A stretch of DNA of 64,000 nt, from positions 202,189,741 to 202,253,740 of the forward strand of contig CM041465.1 in the NCBI GenBank assembly GCA_023213395.1, read 5' to 3'. Under the pieces are notes generated by a model. That model did not search any database. It saw only the letters and a list, made by a program, of their open reading frames with translations, and had not been told where the DNA came from. Below are positions 42,481-54,048 of this stretch, in pieces (position 1 is the stretch's first letter; each line of letters begins with the position of its first letter). The stretch comes from Cycas panzhihuaensis (lineage: Eukaryota > Cycadophyta). Both the position numbers and the translations under genes were made by a program.

Positions 42481-43188
42481 TTCTTCATTCTTGGAATTTC
42501 TCTAAGCTGCATGCTTTACAACTTCTTGGTATGTTAGGGGCTCTTCATTAAGAGCAAGGTGCAATTCTGCTAGTTCAAGCTCAACGGAAAGTGATTCATG
42601 CATCCTTGCTCTATGGGCACTTCTAGTGCCAGTTTTGCCTACCTCATCTGGTCGCATGTCCTTGTGTAGCTGGTAGGCTTCACGAAAACCTCGAGTTGGA
42701 AATGAGGTTTTCATTTCCATAGCCTCTTGGTCTTCTTTTTTATCTTGAAAAGGATCATGTGAAATGTTTGGCACAGAGGAAGTTGACGATGCTGGAGAAG
42801 ATGGGCCAACTACAAATGTTGGAGAAGATGATCCTTCTGCTATGGCTTTGCCTTTGTCAACTTGGCTGTTCACAAATGATGGTGCTTGGTGTGTACATAT
42901 TGGCTGGGAATCACATCTTATATCCTTCGAGGCTCTATTGTCAGATTCCAAGATTTTGAGCAACTGTTCAGCATCTACCGCCCTAAATTTTAGAATCTGG
43001 ATATCAAATTCAGTAACATCATTAAATCAGTATGAAGGCATCTTAGAGTCAAGTCTGAGTAATTGATCTTCAGTCTCTGCAAAGATAACATCTCTAGTGA
43101 TGATGATTTTATGTTGTGAAAGTATGAAAACCTTGTATTCCTTTTTGTCCATAGGGTATCCGACAAAGATGCCTTTGATGGCTCTATC
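42481..43188 (-). pseudogene. Element G integrase C-terminal end and linker
   Basis: The open stretch 42502-42963 is a low-complexity acidic/Ser-Pro linker typical between copia integrase and RT (PSSPASSTSSVPN, ELELAELHLALNEEPLTYQE at its end). Before it are GYPMDKKEYKVF and HKIIITRDVIFAETEDQ near 43080-43170. Stops occur near 43025 and 43190. Confidence 0.8.
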
Positions 43189-43900
43189 TTAGAGCTCATT
43201 TCTATATTCCTCCAAAATATGAGCATAACAAGTAGAGCCAAAAATTCTAAAGTGGGAGATAGAAGGGGTTTTTCCATACCACATTTCATGTGGAGAGGGG
43301 CCGAGCTTGGAGGGACTAATAGTGTTGATGCAATACACAGCAGTCCAGATAGCCTCAGCCCGAAGATAGATAGGGACATTCTTATATACCAACATAGCAC
43401 GAGCCATATTCATGATGGTCCTGTTCATGCGCTCAGCAAATCCATTTTGCTGGGGTGTACTTGTAATAGTGGTCTGATGTTTGATTCCATGTTGACGTAG
43501 GTACGATTCAAACTCATTGGATATGTACTCGCCACCATTGTCAGTCCTAAGTATTTTGATCTTGAATCCAGATTCATTTTCCACGCGGGCCTTGAAAGCT
43601 TGAAACATAGAAAAAGCTTCATCTTTCTTTGCAAGAAAAGCAACCCATACTTTCTTGGTAAAATCATCAATAAAAGTAATATAGTACCACTTCTGTTTGA
43701 GAGAAGGGATGGACATAGGACCACATATATCTGAGTGTACAAGCTGTAAAGGTTGGCTAGATTTCCACTGACTGTGAGGAAAGGGTTATCTTTGAGATTT
43801 GGCAATAATACATGCTTCACATTTAAAGGGCTTATACGAGAGCCTAGGCAAACCAAGAAGAGTGGCTTGTAGTTCTCTTAAACGATCAATTTTGATATGG
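43189..43900 (-). pseudogene. Element G integrase core
   Basis: The open stretch 43189-43716 and its upstream continuation show FKCEACIIAKSQR (zinc region), LVHSDICGPMSIPS, KILRTDNGGEYISNEF and PQQNGFAERMNRTI. All three catalytic residues D, D and E are intact. RAEAIWTAVYCINTISPSKL and HFRIFGSTCYAHI follow. A TAA within the SQR-PFPHSQ segment near 43787 and the stop after NEL at 43189 break the frame. Confidence 0.92.
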
Positions 43901-44717
43901 CCCATAGGAGCATGCCACAGGGCCTCTTGGGACAACTTTTGAGGAGTCAGGGTTGTGGTAAAATCAGAGTCATCATCAACATAATTGGCTTCAGAAGATG
44001 GTGAGCCAGTTAGGCAAAAACGTTTGCCATCAAGAATTTAGGTCATAACCACAACATTTGAAGGAGGGTGAATGACATAGAGAGTTTGATTGTTTGCAGT
44101 TATACTCAGGTCAAATCCACGAGAGACAAGGGTGGACAAGGAGAGTAGATTCTGCTTCAGAGCAGGAATATATAAAACATCAACAAGTGTAAAATCTAGA
44201 AGGCCTAGGAGTTTCAGGCAAACAGTTCCAAGTCCTTCGACTGGCTGAGATGATTTGTCAGCCATGTGTACAACACCACGAACTTCAGAGTCAAAATCTT
44301 GAAAGAACTGGCGATGACAAGTCACATGTTATGTTGCTCCATTATCCATGATCCACGATAAAGTATTTGAGGTGGCACTATTTGCAACTCCAAGTGGTGA
44401 AGGCAAAAGTGAGTAAGCATAACCATAATAAGCCTCAATATACTTAGTGGATCTATCAATAACATTTGATGAAGTGGTCCCAATTCTTTGAAGGTGTGCA
44501 TGAGCAAATTGTGTTCCACCAAAAGCATCTTCAAAAGAAGTATTATTAACATTATGTGCACCATGGCATTGTTGATAACTTGGTAGTTTGTTGGTGGCAG
44601 TTCTATAATTTTTGGCATAATGTCCTTTCTATTACACCTTTGGCACATAATTGTTTGATTTCCAGTCCAAGTATTGGGCTGGTTGGATTGTCTCTGATTA
44701 CTGGATCTAGGTCCAAG
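43901..44717 (-). pseudogene. Element G zinc knuckle, protease and pre-integrase
   Basis: From 44717 downward: knuckle IMCQRCNRK, then a one-base loss that moves the frame before the His. A Ser/Asn-rich spacer follows, then LSWIMDNGAT with a stop and HVTCHRQFFQDF (protease site DNGAT, Asp kept). VLYIPALKQNLLSLSTLVSR is in the open stretch 44038-44325. After a stop near 44038 the pre-integrase part has LSQEALWHAPMGHIKIDRLR. Confidence 0.85.
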
Positions 44718-45557
44718 TTAATTATTTTGGTCTTGGCCTTGAGACTGTTTTTGTTGGAGTTGAGGAGCCTGTTGACTAAGAGGACGTTGTCCTTGTTGTC
44801 TACCTCTTCCTCTTCCACGGGAATTACCACCTCTACGAGAGTATTGACCTTGATTTTTGGTATAACAAAGAACTTCTTCCACTTCAAAAGCAGCAACAAC
44901 TGGATCTGATGCAGTGGCAAAGTTAGTATCAAAGGTCTTATTAAATTCAATGAACTTATTAGCAAGATCCTCAATGTTTAGGGTTTTCAAAGTGCCACTA
45001 GATTGAAGACTTCCCAACATATTTTTATAATCTAGGATATGGAGACCTGACTGAATCAAGAAAGCCCATGTAATGCATTGAGTTTTAAAATTTTTATCAA
45101 TGACTTGCTTGATTGGACGAAAGAGATTGATTGTCTCACTTGCATGTCTTTTCTGCATTTTCAATTTGTTCATCTTTAGCACTAAGTGAACAAATTCTAA
45201 GTCTGATTTAGTATCAAAGTTCTTCTTAGGAACTTCAAGAACTTTCCATGTTGTACCATGCACATCTTCATCAATGAGATTATGCAAGGAATAATCAGTG
45301 ACAAGCAGTATCCTTGCATGGATTTTATCATCATCAAGTTCCCATTGGCTTTTAGCTGCAACTTCAGTGGGAGCAGTTGGAGCACCTCCTCCTGAAGCAG
45401 CCATGGTAGTTGTAGCTGCAACAAATAGTGTAGGTTGAAAGTGATCTCTCCATAGACCTTCATACTTTGTAGCATTTCTGACACCAGTGAACCACATGTC
45501 CCAATTTTCTCTCCCTTTTAGAATGCAGTTCACATTTTGCTTGAACTATGAAGACAT
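44718..45557 (-). pseudogene. Element G gag
   Basis: The natural start is probably the ATG at 45555-45557 (MSS followed at codon 4 by TAG where a Gln is usual). The long stretch then reads VNCILKGRENWDMWFTGVRN, ATTTMAASGGGAPTAP (Ala/Gly-rich), LLVTDYSLHNLIDEDVHGT, FVHLVLKMNKLKMQKRHAS and IKQVIDKNFKTQCITWAFL. It ends in an Arg/Gly then Gln-rich tail (RGGNSRGRGRGRQQGQRP). No closely similar gag occurs elsewhere in the window. Confidence 0.88.
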
Positions 45558-47568
45558 GGTGTCTTTTTAGAAAGGAAGAAATGGACAAGGGACTATAAAA
45601 GTGATGGCAATAAATGACCAATCACTATTTACAAATGGGAAATGTAATGAAGTAGTGTAGCAAAAGGAAGAAGAAGTGAGAATGGTTGCTCAAAGATGAA
45701 GGGAGCGACTTAGAGAAAAGTCACCAACACTTGTGACAAATATTAGCCTGACGCAACAGCAATATGAGAAGCACTATGATAAAAATTTGCCACTAATACT
45801 TGTGACAAATATTAGCCTGACGCAGCAGGAATATGAGAAGTACTATAATTGTGATTACACTATGGATCACTTTTTACAAATAAGTAAGTGATCAATATAC
45901 AAGATTGTAGGCCAATGTAGAAGGTGACATCATTAGGTTTATATAACTTGAAACTCAAATGTAGGATGCGTAATCAACCCAATAACTTCTAACTTGTGTC
46001 CAACATGTAGTTAAGGTTGTTGAAGGGATGCCTAGGCTTCTAGTAGAATTAAGTTGGCCTTCACCCGCGATACCTGCAATTATGCTTGGTGATGAAATCC
46101 AAGTCACAACGAAGCCCAGGTACTTCCAATCCTCACCAAGTTCACCAATGAACAGTTATATATCTTCTCTAAAGAGTGGTACGTGCATACCCATGGCTAT
46201 AACGGATATTGGATCAAGTATATTTTAATCTTGTATTAAAGTTTCAGTTTTCCCGGTTGGTTATCAGGATGATCCCTGATTAAGGCACGATGGTATGGCT
46301 AACCAAATCTTACCAATATTCTGGTTTAGTCCAGTCCCAACTTGAAACCCACACCTCCTTTATGGCATGACATTTTGCCAACCAAGCTATCTCAACCTTG
46401 GCGAGTGTGTGAACAGATACAAGATGGCGGAAAATAGCGTACGTGATGAGTTCCTTTTAGGAAGAGTGAAAAGATTATCGAATTGCATTAAACGCATATT
46501 TAACTGAAAATAGAATGCTTGCTTGAAGTGCTTGCTTGAAGTGTCTTTAGAGTGCTTGCTTTGCGTAATTTTAGAGTGTTGAAATGCAATGCTAATAAGT
46601 GATTGAGGACACCGGATATTGCTCTGATCCAAGTGTTTTTTTCTCACTTTTACAATGGGCTTTTGAGCCTTATAAAAAAAAGGAAGAAATTTTCTTCACT
46701 TTTTTTTTTTTTGGTTAATACAAAAGAAAGTAGTCTTCACTAAATCAGTAATAACTTTCTCCCATGATGTCGAAATGGAGTGCCCTGCTGCAAACTAGAC
46801 TCAGAGCTTCATTTTCAGGAAGTGGAATCAGGTCCAAACGAGTTCTGAAAAGATTTTGGCAGCCCTGCAAAGTTAGGAAATTATATTTTTCTAGAATTCT
46901 TACTAAAAATAACTGTTGTTCACTAAAACAATAATAACTTCCTCATACGACATCTAAATTGGGTGCTGGTTTTTGTGCTGGAAAGTAGACTCAGAACCTC
47001 ATCTTTGATAATTGGAATCACTTCAATTGAAGCTCTGTAGAAGCTTTTACAGACCTGTGAAGTTCAGCAATCAAATTGTATTTCTGCAAAAAATTCAACT
47101 TGCTAATATCTCATTAACACATGATACCAGATGGAATTTCCATCATTTTTTGATCACCAGGATCCCAATATGAACAAGGTGAGAGTATACAATGATGGAT
47201 ATTTTAAATGGATTGAAATTCTTTAAAAAAATGGGTAAGACCTCCCCTTACAATCATTCTTCTAAATGCTGAAAAAATTTTAGCAGCATTTCCCCTTGTT
47301 AAATGGACAAAAATAGGGGAAAGAAAAAGAAGAATGAGATAGCATGAATGGCCACCAAAGGATTGGAATCCTTAGGCCTTACAACTCATTGTATTATGCT
47401 TCCAAACCTGCAAAAGAGAAAGAGAAATCAAACAATACAAAATATGCTATCATAATAACTTGAAAATATTTCTAAATTCACTTTCACAATCTCCTTCACC
47501 ACATGGATTGTGGGGGAGAAGAAAGTGATGGCTCTATTGCAAGTGTAAGCGAGGAATATGAAAGAAGC
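45558..47568 (-). other. Element G leader
   Basis: 2-kb noncoding region. It contains a 69-bp tandem duplication (about 45722-45858), a short GCTTGCTTGAAGT repeat (46517-46560), and a diverged direct repeat of about 180 bp (about 46735-46915 and 46918-47095). No gene is supported. Confidence 0.75.
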
Positions 47569-47570
47569 AA

Positions 47571-47582
47571 GCTCTGATACCA
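47571..47582 (-). other. Element G primer-binding site
   Basis: Minus-strand TGGTATCAGAGC two bases from the 5' LTR, a perfect match to the Met-tRNA PBS. Confidence 0.93.
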
Positions 47583-47584
47583 CA

Positions 47585-47882
47585 TGAAAATAGTGGATAT
47601 ATCCTTCATCTCCATGCATTAAACACAAAGGCAAACATGGGAGCAAGAGAGACTTGAGAGAAATAAAGTAGCTCTCACAAAATAGGGAGGTAAGAATGAA
47701 TCTCCTCCATTGAGCTTTTACTTTTATATTGAGAGAGGGAGCATTAGAGTTAGGTGAAATGAAATTATACATAATGCACATAAAAGTGAATTTCACTTAA
47801 GTGATCTAATTTAAAGTTCATTTAAGACCCTTTTTAGAAATAATCAACTAATGTAATGACTTTGTGACATTAACCCTTTTCA
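47585..47882 (-). repeat. Element G 5' LTR
   Basis: It is 298 bp, partner of 40268-40565, followed by CTTCC. Confidence 0.96.
47721..47728 (-). promoter_or_regulatory. Candidate TATA box in element G 5' LTR
   Basis: TATAAAAG on the minus strand in the LTR middle, preceded by a purine-pyrimidine CTCTCTCAA stretch. It is conserved in both G LTRs. Confidence 0.55.
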
Positions 47883-48990
47883 CTTCCAAGATGAAGTTCT
47901 TATTATGTACATAATGAAGGCTATACTATAATATACCTTTGATGTATCTCAGTACGTGTTTAGCTGCATTCTAATGCTTTTAATTTGGTTGAGACATGTA
48001 CTTGGAACAAATCCCTACTGCAAATGAGATGTCTGGCCTAATGTTAGTGAGGTAGCTTAGGCTACTAACTAGTTATTGAAATAAAGTGGGATTTGCAAGT
48101 TCTCTTCCTCATTGAAAGTTAGCTTTGTTCCATTCTCTATAGGCATAGGCACTAGTTTGTAGCCTTGCATTTGGAATTGCTGCAAAATGTCCCAAGAATA
48201 TTTTGCTTGGGGGATGAAGATATAGCCTGGCTATTGCCATACCTCTAAACCTAGAAATTAATGGAGAAGTCCAAGATTTATCATTTCAAAACTTATTTTT
48301 AGGTCACCTTAGAGAATTTCAATCATCTTAGTGTCATGTCCTATGATCACTAAGTTATCAACATACAAGATAATAAAAATTACATGGTCCTTCCCAACTT
48401 TAATGTATAAGTTAAGATTTGATGTAGATCTATGATATCCATGTCTCAAGAAATAATCATCGATTTTTTAGTGCCATGTTCTTGGGGCTTGTTTTAAGTT
48501 ATACAAAGCCTTTTTTAGGTGACAAACCATATGCTCGTTGTCTTGTACTTTGTAACTAGGAGGTTGTTCCAAATATACGTCCTCTTGAAAATCACCATTG
48601 AGGAAGGGGCTCTTCATGTCCATCTAATAAACTGGCCGCTTGCATTGAGCAGTTAAGGCTAAGATGAGTCTGATGGTATTCATATTTACAACTGGTGCAA
48701 AGGTCTCCTCATAATCAATGCTTTTTTTCTGTTTGAAGCCCTTTGCAACATACTGTATCTTTTGATACTTAAGTGTTCCATTAGAATGGAATTTGGTTTT
48801 GTAAACCCATTTGCAATTGATTGGCTATTTGTGCTTAGGCAGTTCTACCAAATCCTATTTTCCATTCTTTTGAATAGAATGAATTTTTTTATCCATAGCA
48901 GCCTTTTAATTTTCATTTTTATATGTGTCCTCAAAAGTGGAAGGCTGATCAACACATAACACTTCATTCATAAGTGCATAAGTGATTTGC
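47883..48990 (-). pseudogene. Element H RT and remaining RNase H
   Basis: The minus strand has RT motifs with many stops: FIILYVDNLVIIGHD near 48335-48375 (YVDD changed to YVDN), a DDYFLRHGYHRSTSNLNLYI-like stretch near 48400-48465, [13 protein letters not shown] near 48535-48575, and the KWVYKTKFHSNGTLK-like entry near 48770-48815. It continues the RNase H interrupted by G. The altered catalytic Asp makes this RT inactive. Confidence 0.8.
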
Positions 48991-50130
48991 TAACACATTT
49001 TTTATGGATGTTTTCCTTCAATGATCTAGCTATCCTAAATAGTCTAAGTGTACCATTTGGATAACTTCTTAACTGATGTGACTTGAACCTCAAGGTCTTC
49101 TGGTTGGAGTGGTTGATCAATAAAAGATGTACTGGGTTCAAGTGGAGCAGATTCTAATGATGAAGAAGGGACAACCAGTGTAAATGATGTACATGGTGTG
49201 GAAGACTAAGAGGGAAGGAATTTCTCAATAATCTTTTTACCCTTGTTAATAGAAGGTTGGATGGATATGGATGCCAACTCCTTATAATCAACTTTAACAA
49301 AGATAACATCTCTTGAGAAATGCATTTTCCTAGTAATAAGGTCATACAATTTATATGTTTTGCTATGAATGGCATAACTTATAAAAATACATTTAAGACT
49401 ATGTTTATCTAGCTTTGACTTTTGTTGATTGGGGATGTGCATATATGTAGTGCACACAAAGGTCCTCAAATGGCTAATGGTTGTTTTTTGGCTAGACCAA
49501 ACCTCCTCTGGTATGATGTCGATTACTGCAGATGTAGGACTCTGATTTGCCACATAGGCACTTGTATGGAATGCCTCTACCCAATATGCTTGAGGTAGTC
49601 CTTTTGCATACATCATGACTCTAGATTTACTTGCCAAAGTCCTATTTATGTGCTCTGAGACTTCATTCTGTTGAAGAGTATGTGGAATTGTGAGTTGTCT
49701 TCGAATGTCGGTTTTCTTATAGAATTAGATGAATTCTTTTGAAGTGAATTCACCTCCATTATCTGATCTAAGAATCTTGATTGAGTAACTAGATTCATTC
49801 TCCACTTCTAGCTTGAATTCCTTGAATTTTTGAAATGCTTCAAATTTCTGCCTAATGAAATAAACTCAAACTTTATGTGAAAAGTCATCTATGAAGGAGA
49901 TGTACTACAATGCTCCTCCAAAAGATGTCGTAGACATAGGTTCATATAAATTTGAGTAGATCAACTACAAGGGATATGATGCACGCCACACTTTGCCTTT
50001 AGGGAAAAGTTGTTGATGCTATGTCCCCATTATACAAGCTTCACAAAGACATTATGAACCATATATCTTTGGAAGTTCATGCACTATGTTTTTTATTACC
50101 ATCATCTTGATATTATCTAAGCTCAAGTGG
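48991..50130 (-). pseudogene. Element H integrase
   Basis: Core motifs in order: LIYSNLYEPM near 49935-49965 (first Asp replaced by Asn), KILRSDNGGEFTSKEF near 49740-49785 (second Asp kept) and QQNEVSEHINR near 49635-49670 (Glu kept, the usual Gly changed). The open stretch 49206-49637 continues with GLPQAYWVEAFHTSAYVANQ, DIIPEEVWSSQKTTISHLRT and HSLKCIFISYAIHSKTY. A Ser/Pro-rich linker lies at about 49080-49240. Confidence 0.82.
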
Positions 50131-50640
50131 CTTAGACATTGATACTAAAATTGAATCTTTGACATGAATTGCGTGATAGAGTATGTAGTATCAAGTGTGA
50201 TATCAATTGCATCAATCTTGTAAAATCCATGGTCTTCATGATCAATGGCAACCACCTAATCATACTTGGCACTAATAATGCATTTCCCACTTTTAAACAA
50301 AATGCTCATCTATTGTTTGTCCAATTAGCTAACAGATAACAAACTCTTCTCCATGGAAGGAATGAGATAGGCATTTCCAGTGGGAAATGTAGAAGTGGGA
50401 TTGACTGATGAGTGGAAAGAGACAATTTTGCTTATACCTAAAATCTGAACAGATTCATTATTGTTAAATGTCATTGATTAAACGCTTCTTTCTTTGATGT
50501 CATATAACAGTTCTTCACTACCTGTCATATAACGAGATGCCCCTGAATCTATGATCCATGTGTGATCAACTTCTAAAGTGTGATAAGCACAAAAGAGTTT
50601 ATCTTCATCTACAAATTGATTTGAGTGGCATTGATTGCCA
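50131..50640 (-). pseudogene. Element H protease and pre-integrase
   Basis: Near 50520-50560 the minus strand reads DSGASRYMTGSEELLYDIKE. The DSGAS protease motif is intact here, unlike in A, B, C and D. A stop follows near 50480. Next are the SFHSSVNPTSTFPTGNAYLI region near 50375-50420 and the SMEKSLLSVS stretch near 50330-50365. Pre-integrase residues (VVAIDHEDHGFYKID-like) lie near 50215-50260. Confidence 0.8.
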
Positions 50641-51496
50641 CCTCTGAAACCCCCCCTTCCTTTTTGGCCTCCTTGATAAGCACCTCGATTTGGTTGAGGG
50701 GGTTGCTGCTACTGTTGCTGCTGGAAGTGTTGACGAGGTTGTTATTGCCTCTGTTGCTGTTGACGTGGCTGTTGTTTGAGGGATTGTTATATATTTGTTT
50801 TCTTCTTGCAACACTCAAAGTGATGTGGCCAACTTTGCCACAATAATGACAGATTACATTGGTCTTTAATGAGCCAATGTTCATTTTTCCAAATTGTTTG
50901 TGTAGTGTTGGTTTGGGATCCTATTTGGCCTTTAGCTTGGCCGTAAATGCTCCTGATGTAGATGGTTCATCATCCTCCCTCAGGTATATGTGTTCATCTT
51001 GAAGGAGTAAACTTTCAAGTTGATTAAAAGTTACTGTGGCAAGTGAACCATCATGAGTAATGGATGAAATGAATCCATTATATTCTTTGGGGGCAACACA
51101 TGTAAAATTGTCATTACAAGCTCATCTCTGAAAGCAGGTTTACCTACAGTATTCAACTCATTACATATCTCTTTGATTGAGGAAAAAAATGCCAGCATTA
51201 GCCTTATAAATTTCAAAGAGTGGAGTTTAACTTTAACCATCATTATATGAGTTTCATCTCGCTTTTCATGCAATGAGGACAATGTGTCCCAAGCTTCCTT
51301 AAAAGTTTGAATACATACAATGTTTTGATCTACATTAACATCAATGGTCATATGCAAAAATGTCAAGGCAATTTCATCCTTAGATTCGCAAGTAGCAACA
51401 AGAACTGGATCGGGATAGACAACAACATTATCATCATTTTGCACAGGTATATGTTTGGAAATTCTTCCAGAAACATATTCCCAAAATTCATTCATG
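50641..51496 (-). pseudogene. Element H gag
   Basis: ATG at 51494-51496 starts MNEFWEYVSGRISKHIPVQ, DEIALTFLHMTIDVNVDQNI, EAWDTLSSLHEKRDETHIMM and FFSSIKEICNELNTVGKP. The frame breaks near 51090. The knuckle CHYCGKVGHITL (50810-50850) loses its last Cys through a one-base shift. The Gln-rich tail leads to GRGGFRGG, encoded across a G7 run that stays in frame here, showing the ancestral arrangement lost in A and D. Confidence 0.87.
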
Positions 51497-53511
51497 ATCA
51501 AGAGATTTTGTGTTTGTCATTTTCATTTTTTATAATTATTTTGTTTAGTCAATTTGATTATACATGCATTGAGCATGTTGATAGCAACTATGTCTAAGTT
51601 GTAGAACTCTTGAAGCTGACGGATGAACTTGGAGATTCTAAATTGTTGTCACTTAAGTTCCACCTTTTAACAAGCCAACAGTCCCAATCTTACTAGAAGA
51701 TCCAACAACCGAAGAGAATGATGAGGGGTGGAGGACTAGGCTATAGAGTTGGTCAAACCCTAATCTATAAAGGAGATCCAACGATTGATCAAATCAAATC
51801 TAAAACAAGGCAGGCAAGGTTGATCTGCATGGACGTATCATGCTTTCCTTGGGATTCATAACTCCAATAACACCCTTTTCGAACATCTCTTTCTTTAAGA
51901 AACTTCAATTGTTGTGCACTGACTGTATGGTTGATTGATCCCTTAGGGAATGCACCAAGTTTGAGGTTATTTCAAAGGCAATGATTTAACCTTTTTCGAG
52001 CATCTCTCACAAGATTTTAAAGTCAAGTTTGTTTATGAGGTTTAAATTGACTTTAAGTAAATATTTACTTGGAAGACGTATTTGGGAAGTATTTTATAAA
52101 ACAACTTACAAAATGGGCTTAAAAAGGAAGCAATGAAGTACATCAAAGACAACACATTGTATTACAAGGGCACTTAAAATGAGAAAAAAGTACTTTTAAA
52201 AACCAAATAAAAATGAAATTTTTACTTAATGTGATGTTGCAAGTAGATTTGTTTTTTAATAAAAAGTAATCACTTTGATGATGAAATAAATCACTTGTAA
52301 GAGAAGACAACCACCACCAGTGTCTTAGGTCTTTAAATAGTCCTAACTAACCTAAAAAAGATAAGTGATTTTATTAAAAAAAGTGAAAATTTGGGCCCTT
52401 TCTTTCTTGGGGCAAAAGGTCACCACGTAGAGAGCCTTAGAAAAATCACTTAAATTAGTGAAATTTCACTTTACAATGATGAAAATACTAAAAAAATCAC
52501 TTCAATCGGGTTAAATAACACTAATACAAGATTTAGTAAGTGTTAAATAACTCAAAAGTGATTAAAAAAATGTTGAAAATGTACTAAAAAAGTGATTTAG
52601 TAATTTAAAATCACTTTAAAATATAAAACTTTATAACTAAAGTTTAAAAAAAAAGAGAATATTCTTTTAGAATATTCCAAAATACATAAAGTAAAGTTAG
52701 ATTGATATAGTTAAAAAGGGAAAATCTTGAAAATTTTTCAAAGTGGTGGCAGTTGTACGACTGCAAAAATGATTAGATTGATCGTACTCCTTGTAGAATG
52801 CTCAGAATGAGACAAAAATTCAAAGGAAACTTTTTATCAAGTTAGTAGAGATTCATCTTTGATTTTATAAAGCTTTGTTCATTGTAGGTGAAGAACGAAG
52901 TAAATGAAATTTTTGGTGGGTGCACAGGTCGTGGAGTGAGAGGAGGTTGCCGAATGGCCTTCTGGGGTTTAAAATCCTTCTCAAATGCTTTTGAAATTTT
53001 CTTTGTGAGTTGACACACTTATAATAAGTGACAGATAGAGGACAACCAGCTAAATTAAGAAGAAATGAGCAAAAAAAGATAATTTTTAAAGTGAAATTCA
53101 CTAAAAATAGTGATAGATTTGCCCAGAATTGTGAGATAGTTGTTGCATGTTAGTTGTAGGTCACAAAAAGTAACTAGAAGATTGATTTACAATAAAAAAC
53201 TAGTTAGATCTCTCATATTTGTTTTCCTTCTACAATTTTTTTTTTTTTAATCAAAAATAAAAATAGACACTATTTTTTTATAACAGTGAGTGTTGCACTC
53301 TTCAAATGTGTTTAAAAGAAAAAAAAATTGACCATGAAATAACTTAGTTGCCGCCTGCTAGTAACCAGAGAATGCTTAAAGTTGCAAAGAAAAAGCTTCA
53401 AATAACCTTGGATCGCCTTCAGAGTGTGAATGCCATCACCAAGGGTTTGAAAACCCTTCTTATATCACAAGAAAACAGAGAGATCAAAGCATAAAATGAC
53501 TCATTTCTGCT
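51497..53511 (-). other. Element H leader
   Basis: 2-kb noncoding region. The block about 51780-52030 is shared with the A, D and I leaders. Modules with GCCTTAGAAAAA (52432-52443) match those of A. No gene is supported. Confidence 0.75.
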
Positions 53512-53525
53512 GCTTTAATACCAAA
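53512..53525 (-). other. Element H primer-binding site
   Basis: Minus-strand TTTGGTATTAAAGC after the 5' LTR, two mismatches to the Met-tRNA PBS core. Confidence 0.82.
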
Positions 53526-54048
53526 TATGAGAAATGACATTAAGCCTACAATAAGCAAGATTTAGAAAAGAGTACCAATCTGCTTATGATTAGAGATAAT
53601 TAACATCAATATGAAAATCTATTGAAATGAACTAGACAACAAAGCATAAGCATAACAATACCAAATATGGAAGAGATAGAATTGGTCAAATCTCTAAATG
53701 AATGATAGTTTGATTAGCAGACTAACAGTATAATATATTCACACTCCATATGAGATACATGAGAAATTGTCTTAATATATAGAGTTTGAGAAGAGACCTA
53801 TGGTGCTAGATGTTTGATATACGTCAAACATCCAAGCTACATCCTTTGCATATAGAACGTGTCATTTTGGGCTCTCAAGTGTGCAAAAGTACATAAGGGT
53901 TATTTTGACTTTTAAATCACAATATCATGTCACTAGAAAAGAATGTTAGTATGCACTTTATCACTTAGGCGATAAGCCACCCCATAAAGCACAATATTAC
54001 ATCAATAATAGAGTATATTAACTTAACATGTAAACATAAGGTTTAACA
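53526..54048 (-). repeat. Element H 5' LTR
   Basis: It is 523 bp, partner of 39238-39782. The PBS-side terminal reads TATGAGAAA where the partner has TGTGAGAAA. Confidence 0.9.

Larger units (their letters stand above)
40268..47882 (-). mobile_element. Element G: full-length Ty1/copia retrotransposon, innermost in the second stack
   Basis: It is 7615 bp with two 298-bp LTRs (about 95% identical, 15 differences by eye) and perfect CTTCC duplications at 40263-40267 and 47883-47887. Minus-strand order is PBS, 2-kb leader, gag, protease, integrase, RT, RNase H and polypurine tract. It belongs to a different lineage from its hosts. Together with B it is the youngest insertion by LTR divergence. 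Confidence 0.96.
39238..54048 (-). mobile_element. Element H: Ty1/copia retrotransposon nested in I, containing G
   Basis: LTRs 39238-39782 and 53526-54048, about 84% identical by eye. Minus-strand order is PBS, 2-kb leader, gag, protease, integrase, RT, RNase H and polypurine tract. G is inserted at 40268-47882. GTGTA at 54049-54053 recurs at 39232-39236, one base off the LTR end, so the target duplication is probable. I RNase H continues on both sides. Confidence 0.9.

Noticed and set aside
42759-43500. Plus-strand open frames across the G linker and integrase
   Set aside because: They are antisense to well-supported minus-strand coding segments with catalytic motifs.
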